A DNA stretch of 24,845 nucleotides from Scenedesmus sp. ARA3. Lineage: Eukaryota > Chlorophyta > Chlorophyceae > Sphaeropleales > Scenedesmaceae. Below are positions 20,139 through 24,845 of this stretch, in pieces. Both the position numbers and the translations under genes were made by a program. Position 1 is the stretch's first letter. The number at the start of each line of letters is the position of its first letter. The stretch is taken from the NCBI GenBank assembly GCA_004335835.1, contig RWJK01000591.1:1-24845 (forward strand), written 5' to 3'. The notes under the pieces were generated by a model. That model made no database searches. It was given only the letters and a program-made list of their open reading frames with translations, and had not been told where the DNA came from.

Positions 20139-23100
20139 ATGATCCGTCTGCGGCTGCGGGTGTGTCTCCTAGCAGGTGCTTGGCTGCTGGTGCTGCTTCT
20201 GAGCAGCGCAGCAACAGCTGTTAGCTGTCAGTATCAGAAGAGTGACAACCGCAGTAGTCGCACGCAACAAGCGGTCAGTCTCCAACACAGCCAACACAGA
20301 CACTGTGCGGGTTTCTGTTGGAGCCAACACAAGTTGGACAAAAGTAAGGTGTGTGGGCCACCTGCCCCTGCAAAGCAGCATCAGCAGCTAAATCTGCATA
20401 AGAACTACAAATCGTCAATGCCAACGTGGAAACGTCATCATTCAGCTACAATGGGCCATATGGTGTGCATGTGGTGTTACTCTGGCTGCTGCAGGTACAC
20501 TGTGCAGTTCACGCGCACCCGCCTGGCGCAGGCCACCTACAGGGTGCAGGGCAGTGTGGTCATACTGGAGCTGGACGGCCGCATGCAGGTGTTTGACCCG
20601 CCCACAGTGACGGTGACGGCAGGCAGCCAGGTGCTCACGCTGCCCGCCAGCAGCATCACCTGCCCCAGCCTGGCGGTGACGCCGCGCGGCCAGCTGGCCT
20701 GCAGCTTCAGCGCAGAGTACACGGGCGCGCAGCCGCAGCCGGGCAGCATCGGCGCAACCGTCAGCATCCCAGGCACCAAGCTGCCGGTGGTCCTGCAAGC
20801 GCAGGATGTGGCGTTTGGCTTTGCTGATGCCGCCATGCTGGAGGTGGGCGACACGGCTGCCGTGTCCAACTTCTTTGAGCAGGGCCCTGGGCTGCTGCAG
20901 CCTGCTGGCGTGTCTGGGGAGCAGCCGCCGCCTGGGCTACTGCTAGAGGACAGCCGGCTGTTCAGCTGCGTGGCGCTGTTTGGGCAGCTGGATCCCAGCC
21001 TGTGCGGGCGGCAGTGGCAGGTGCGGGCGCGGCAGCACGACGCATGCAGCTGAGATGACATGCGGTGCGAGTCGCCTGACATGTTTCGTGCCTTGTTGCT
21101 GTGAGCATGAGACACTTCATTTCATTGATGGCATTGACTTGACCCTTGGACTTTGCCCGAAGGTGTGCTGTGTAACTTACCTCGGCAACATCGCTGCTGT
21201 TGCTGCTGTAGGTGCTTAGCAGTGCTAGCGTACAGCCAGATAAAGCAAAGTCAGCAGCGCGGGTAGTGGAAAAATCAGTGGCAGTGGAGTTGGTGGGCTG
21301 CAATAGCCAAACACCTCAACAGCTGCCACAGCCCTCAGTCTCACCACGGCCAGGTCAGCGGTGCAGCAACATGCAATGCGTTTCACTGCTGCAATGACAG
21401 AACGGTTACAGCTGTTGCTTACTTGTAATGATGGACCACAGGCATGTTCCTACACATGTGACATGCATGTTGGTAGGTGTTTTGCAAGCATGCCGCTCCT
21501 GCTCCGCGGCTTTAAAGCAAAAGCGTGTTCAGGTGACAAGGATGCTGCCCTGCGCACACGCATGCTTGTCTCGTGGCAGGTGTCAAGGTTGCTGCGCCTG
21601 GCAGCACGTGGTGTGGTGGCGGCGCCTGCCCCCCTGGCTGGCGCTGCCACCACACACTTCGACGGCTTCAATTGCTGCCCTGAAGACGTGCAGGTCTGCG
21701 GCGGTGTCTGCTGCAACAACAACAGGGTCTGCCTGCAGAACCAGTGCGTGGCTGCGGGCTCCACCCCCTGCGGGGCAGCAGTGTGCAGGCCGGGCCAGCA
21801 GTGCAGCAGCAATGTGTGCTGCGACCCCAGCCGTGTTGTGTGTGGCGCCAGGTGCTGCGAGCAGGGCCAGCAGTGCCTGCTGGGGCAGTGCGCAGCAGCA
21901 GGTGCCACTGCTTGCGGAGCTAACATCTGCAGCGCCAGCCAGCAGTGTGTGCAGGGCATCTGCTGCGGCCTGGGGGAGACCAACTGTGGTGGCCGCTGCT
22001 GCGGCATGACCAACACCTGCCTTCTGGGCCGCTACTGCGTCCCCCAAGGTGAGCATGTTGGCGGCAAGTGAGTAAGCCAGGGCAGGTGAAACGGTGGTTG
22101 CTGCCCCACTGGCACTGCCATGGCACGTCCCACCGCTGTGCGCTGCTGACGTGGCAAGCCTGCTCACAGTGGCGCACAGGACGGAGCGCAACATGATTAC
22201 CACTCTCCAGAAGGCACTTAAGCTTCCTTGTTCCAGCGCATTGCACACAAACACATCCATTTCCTGCAGAGTTGATATGCGGCAACACGCCAGGTGTTGA
22301 CCTCCCAATGTACGCACATACCAAGCTGCTCTTTCTCACTGCTACCCTGCAGGCAGCAGCGTATGTCAAGGCAGGGTGTGCACACACCCTATGCAGTGTG
22401 CTAATGACGTGCTGTGCTGCAACACGGGCGAGCACGCTTGCGGCGGCACTTGCTGCAACCAGGCATGCCTGCAGGACCGTTGCTTGCCCTTCGGCAGCAC
22501 AGTCTGTGGTGCCAATGTTTGCAGTCCTGGGCGGGTGTGCCGTGTGAAAATCAGGTAGGGCTCATACATTCATCTGCTTCTGCTGGTCTTGACCATGCTT
22601 CTGGCCTCGACCGCTTGGGATGTGACAACTGCAGGTATGGCAGCAACGTAGGGCAGCAAGCAAGTGTGGCCAAGACGTAATGCGCACGAGCGCAGCTGTG
22701 TCTGGCAGCAAGTGGGTCGCAAACCTGTACAAACCTGCATGTGCCGCAGCAATTACAAAGGGCTCAGCAGTGCTCACACACAATTGCTACACGCATTTCA
22801 CATCGGCTGAACGACTGCTTGTCACATTCTTGCCCCTGCAGATCTGCTGCTTGCCCTCAGAGACGTTCTGCAACGGTGGCTGTTGCGCCAGCGGCAGCAC
22901 CTGCATCAACCGCATGTGCGTGCCTTTCGGCAGTGAAGAGTGCGGGCCGTCAGTGGTGTGCAATCCCAGTCAGTTCTGTGGCAACAGCAATACTGGGCTG
23001 TGCTGCCACCGCAGCGACCAGATTGCGTGTGGGCGTGACTGTTGCCCCAGCAGCCAGGTGTGCGGCGACCACGACCGGTGTGAGGATCCCTCCAGTGAAG

Positions 23101-23204
23101 ACAGCCGCTGCTCTCCTGGCCAGCACTGGTGCGCCCCTGCGCACGTGTGCTGTCCTTATGGGTGGTCCTGCGGCTTCACGTGCACGTCACCCTGGGCAGG
23201 CTGA
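20139..23204 (+). CDS. Secreted cysteine-rich repeat protein, copy 1 (about 640 aa, two apparent frameshifts)
   Basis: Exons: 20139-20348, 20495-21020, 21212-21353, 21580-22048, 22353-22554, 22635-22647 (13 nt) and 22842-23204. The N-terminus is a clear signal peptide (hydrophobic core CLLAGAWLLVLLLSSAATA). Next comes a beta-rich region (VSVGANTSW, YTVQFTRTRLAQATYRVQGS) resembling extracellular beta-sandwich repeats of algal wall proteins. A linker leads to about six 48-residue units with pattern CC-x5-CG-x2-CC-x5-C-x4-C-x4-G[ST]-x-CG-x3-C-x4-C-x4-CC; the last unit is partial. With so many cysteines it is probably a disulfide-bonded matrix protein; function is inferred. Two +1 shifts are needed: between 20139 and 20217, because the frame matching the paralogue from 20218 differs from that of the signal peptide; and between 21629 and 21670, because GSTWCGGGAC and the next CC are in different frames. 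Skipping exon 3 removes the second shift. Pseudogene, sequence error and alternative splicing all remain open. Confidence 0.72.
22635..22647 (+). other. 13-nt micro-exon of the cysteine-rich gene
   Basis: GTATGGCAGCAAC sits between a CTGCAG acceptor and a GTAGGG donor. Exon 5 ends in phase 2 and exon 7 begins in phase 0. Neither direct joining nor a longer exon keeps the cysteine frame, whereas these 13 bases do, and they give RYGSN before ICC, like the SSN before VCC in an earlier repeat. Confidence 0.6.
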
Positions 23205-24353
23205 CGGAGTATGCAGCAAAGACCATCAAGATGTGCGATGGAATGCAGCCACATCCACTGTGAGCCCCACCCGGTCCAATGTGTGATGCAGATCGTCTCG
23301 ACAAAGGGTGTGATAGGAGAAAGGCTGGCGCAACGTTGTTGAGATGCAGGCATTGGGCTGTATCAGCTGCGAGCAGCTGAGAAGTGGTCACTGGCAAAAC
23401 AGGATTGCTTTGCGACTGCGCCTCCGCCGTGACGGGTTGTTGTGGGCTGCTGTGGCAGCGGGACTGCTGCCGTTAGGTTGAGATCGTCTCAAGCAGGATT
23501 CTGAATACTGGTGGTGCACAAAGGGGTATGTTCCTTCTGTACACTACCCTGCATGGGGGGGACACATCAATCATGCCACTCACATATCTGGAGGATTTTC
23601 CGTGCGTCAGCTCAGCCGCTGAGGGCGGGCCGCTTTCACAGTTGAAGGTGCATCAGACTTTTACCTTCAGTATTTGACGGGAAAAACGGGTGGTCAATTT
23701 AAACGGCATGCCTCCTTCCATGGGCTACTCCACACAAGCAACATGGCCTCTCCAAGAGGTGTAAAGTGTGCGATAACCTGCATAAACAGAGTGCGCAGCA
23801 GTACCAGTAGTACTGCAGAGGCGCAGTGGTTGCATATGCAGCAGCTAGCACCATATCCTGCCAAAGAAAAGTCTGTACCTTGAGGCTGTTTGATAATTTA
23901 CCTAACTGCAGCAATGGCACCGCGCCCAACAACTAGGCTGCGAACGGCCAAGGAACACACAGTACTCTGTCCTTCTGTTTCCTGCAGCAGAATTCACGCT
24001 CCTGCGAGCATGTTCGGCCTTGCGGATGTTGCTAAACACTATGACATACTTTCAAGGTGTTCGAATTATCAGCTAGTGACCAGAAGACGGGGATAATGCG
24101 TATCCCGCCCTCCAGGGCTCCGAGTCACGGCCAGAGGGAAGATGAGGACTCACGCAACATGAATGGGAAGAACTGGCATACGAAACGGTATATGTTGTCG
24201 TTTCTGTCTTTTGAATGTTTGAATGGTGCCAACATACCCCACGGACTGGGCTTCTTACTGCTAGCAGCGCTGCTGTACTGGCAGCAGTGACCAGGCCCGG
24301 AACTCCATCACAACACATGCTGAGCTCACAGCCGCACAGATTTCAGATACCAA
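23205..24353. other. Spacer between the two tandem copies
   Basis: No gene is supported in 1.15 kb. A TGTAA at 23760-23764, about 555 bp after the stop, is the likely end of copy 1. The remaining 590 bp should hold the promoter of copy 2. The upstream sequences of the two copies show no obvious similarity by eye. Confidence 0.5.
23760..23764 (+). terminator. TGTAA poly(A) signal for cysteine-rich copy 1
   Basis: First plus-strand TGTAA seen after the stop at 23204. Confidence 0.45.
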
Positions 24354-24592
24354 ATGTCCCGCAGAGGCATCTGGTGCAGAGCGGGTGCATGGCTGCTGCC
24401 AATGCTGTTGGTGCCATGGACGCATGGGCCATCTGTTACAGCTCAGCAAGTGTTTGCTGTCAGCATACAGGGGGTCACCACGGCTGTGCTGAGGCGCAGC
24501 ACATGGTCGGTCTCCAGCACAGCGGACAGAAACACTGTGCTCGTACCAGTAGGAGCAAACAAAGGATGGGCACAAGTGCGGTGAGCAGAATG

Positions 24593-24624
<32 letters not shown>

Positions 24625-24845
24625 TGCAGCAGCAGCAGCGGCAGCAGCAGCAGGAGCAGCGGCAGCAGCGGCAGCAGCAGCAGCGGCAGCAGCTACGCAA
24701 AACTTGAGGTTGTTGACATATATGCAGTGTAATGTGTGATACACTTCTGATCAGCTCTGAATGTTTTGGTTTCATGCATGAGTGCTGCAGGTACACTGTG
24801 CAGTTCACGCGCACCCGCCTGGCGCAGGCCACCTACAGGGTGCAG
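24354..24845 (+). CDS. Tandem paralogue of the secreted cysteine-rich gene, partial (copy 2)
   Basis: Exon 1 is 24354-24580 (ending GTGCG, then GTGAGC donor, phase 2) and exon 2 starts at 24791 after CTGCAG and runs off the window. Unlike copy 1, exon 1 is in one frame from the ATG through the conserved segment. The start is MSRRGIWCRAGAWLLPMLLV, a shorter, less hydrophobic signal peptide. TVLVPVGANKGWAQV then joins YTVQFTRTRLAQATYRVQ, the same beta-sandwich start as copy 1. In the 45 residues before the intron about 26 match copy 1 (58%), while all 55 available bases of exon 2 are identical. The position of the intron and its phase are the same in both copies. Whether the cysteine repeats follow cannot be seen. 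Probable secreted or wall protein. Confidence 0.8.
24592..24693. repeat. CAG/CGG triplet tract in intron 1 of copy 2
   Basis: An interrupted CAG repeat of about 100 bp with CGG, ACAG and CTG variants fills half of the 210-bp intron. The intron of copy 1 at the same place (146 bp) lacks it, so it expanded or was lost after duplication. Long open frames of Ala, Ser or Gln across it are repeat artefacts. Confidence 0.85.

Noticed and set aside
21361..22071. Single 236-codon frame as an independent gene for the cysteine repeats
   Set aside because: It begins in intron sequence before the acceptor at 21579. The spliced reading from exon 3 supplies an extra repeat match, and downstream exons continue the same repeat, so it is part of the larger gene.
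24443..24744. Long open frames on both strands made of Ala, Cys, Ser or Gln runs
   Set aside because: They arise from the CAG/CGG tract within intron 1 of copy 2 and carry no other coding signal.
1..24845. tRNA, rRNA or other known structured RNA genes
   Set aside because: No tRNA cloverleaf signature, rRNA core or known riboswitch sequence was recognised by eye; a covariance-model scan was not possible.

Overview
The window reads as nuclear DNA of a green alga (Chlorophyta, most likely a chlorophycean). The signs are intron-dense genes with GTGAG/GTGCG donors and (C)TGCAG acceptors, GC-rich coding sequence with pervasive CAG/CTG trinucleotide tracts, TGTAA (the chlorophyte poly(A) signal) downstream of stop codons, chloroplast transit-peptide-like N-termini, and a plant/alga-type calcium-dependent protein kinase. 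No single species can be named from the sequence alone.

Layout. 1-600: two short, head-to-head open frames (a partial one on minus leaving the window, and a Cys/His-rich one on plus), possibly from a mobile or viral-like insertion. 585-1385: AT-richer spacer with 10-bp-periodic repeats and a diverged duplication. 1386-4842 (minus): five-exon gene for a 574-residue predicted plastid protein of unknown function. 5458-9682 (plus): eleven-exon CDPK gene with kinase core, autoinhibitory junction, four EF-hands and an unusual 126-residue tail. 11320-13207 (minus): four-exon plastid rhomboid protease (RBL10/11-like). 13713-16680 (plus): seven-exon plastid ATP sulfurylase, with a catalytic motif of the HRAH type. 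17603-19398 (plus): three-exon, Gln-rich helical-repeat/PPR-like protein, probably organellar. 20139-23204 (plus): secreted protein with a beta-sandwich-like N-terminal domain and about six 48-residue cysteine-rich repeats; its exon set includes a 13-nt micro-exon and shows two apparent +1 frameshifts. 24354-24845 (plus): start of a tandem paralogue of that gene, cut by the window end.

The genes are ordinary neighbours rather than one pathway: two divergent pairs share 0.5-0.6 kb promoter regions (unknown plastid protein/CDPK, and rhomboid/ATP sulfurylase), and the CDPK and rhomboid genes converge with facing TGTAA signals about 60 bp apart. Most of the middle genes appear plastid-directed, while the right end is a secreted, extracellular-matrix-like tandem family.

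The most interesting part is the right end. The two tandem copies are about 58% identical in the residues of exon 1 but identical at every one of 63 bases around the start of exon 2, which suggests recent gene conversion. The first copy is either a decaying gene or carries single-base sequence errors. All exon models were made by eye from splice consensus, phase and homology and have not been tested against transcripts.
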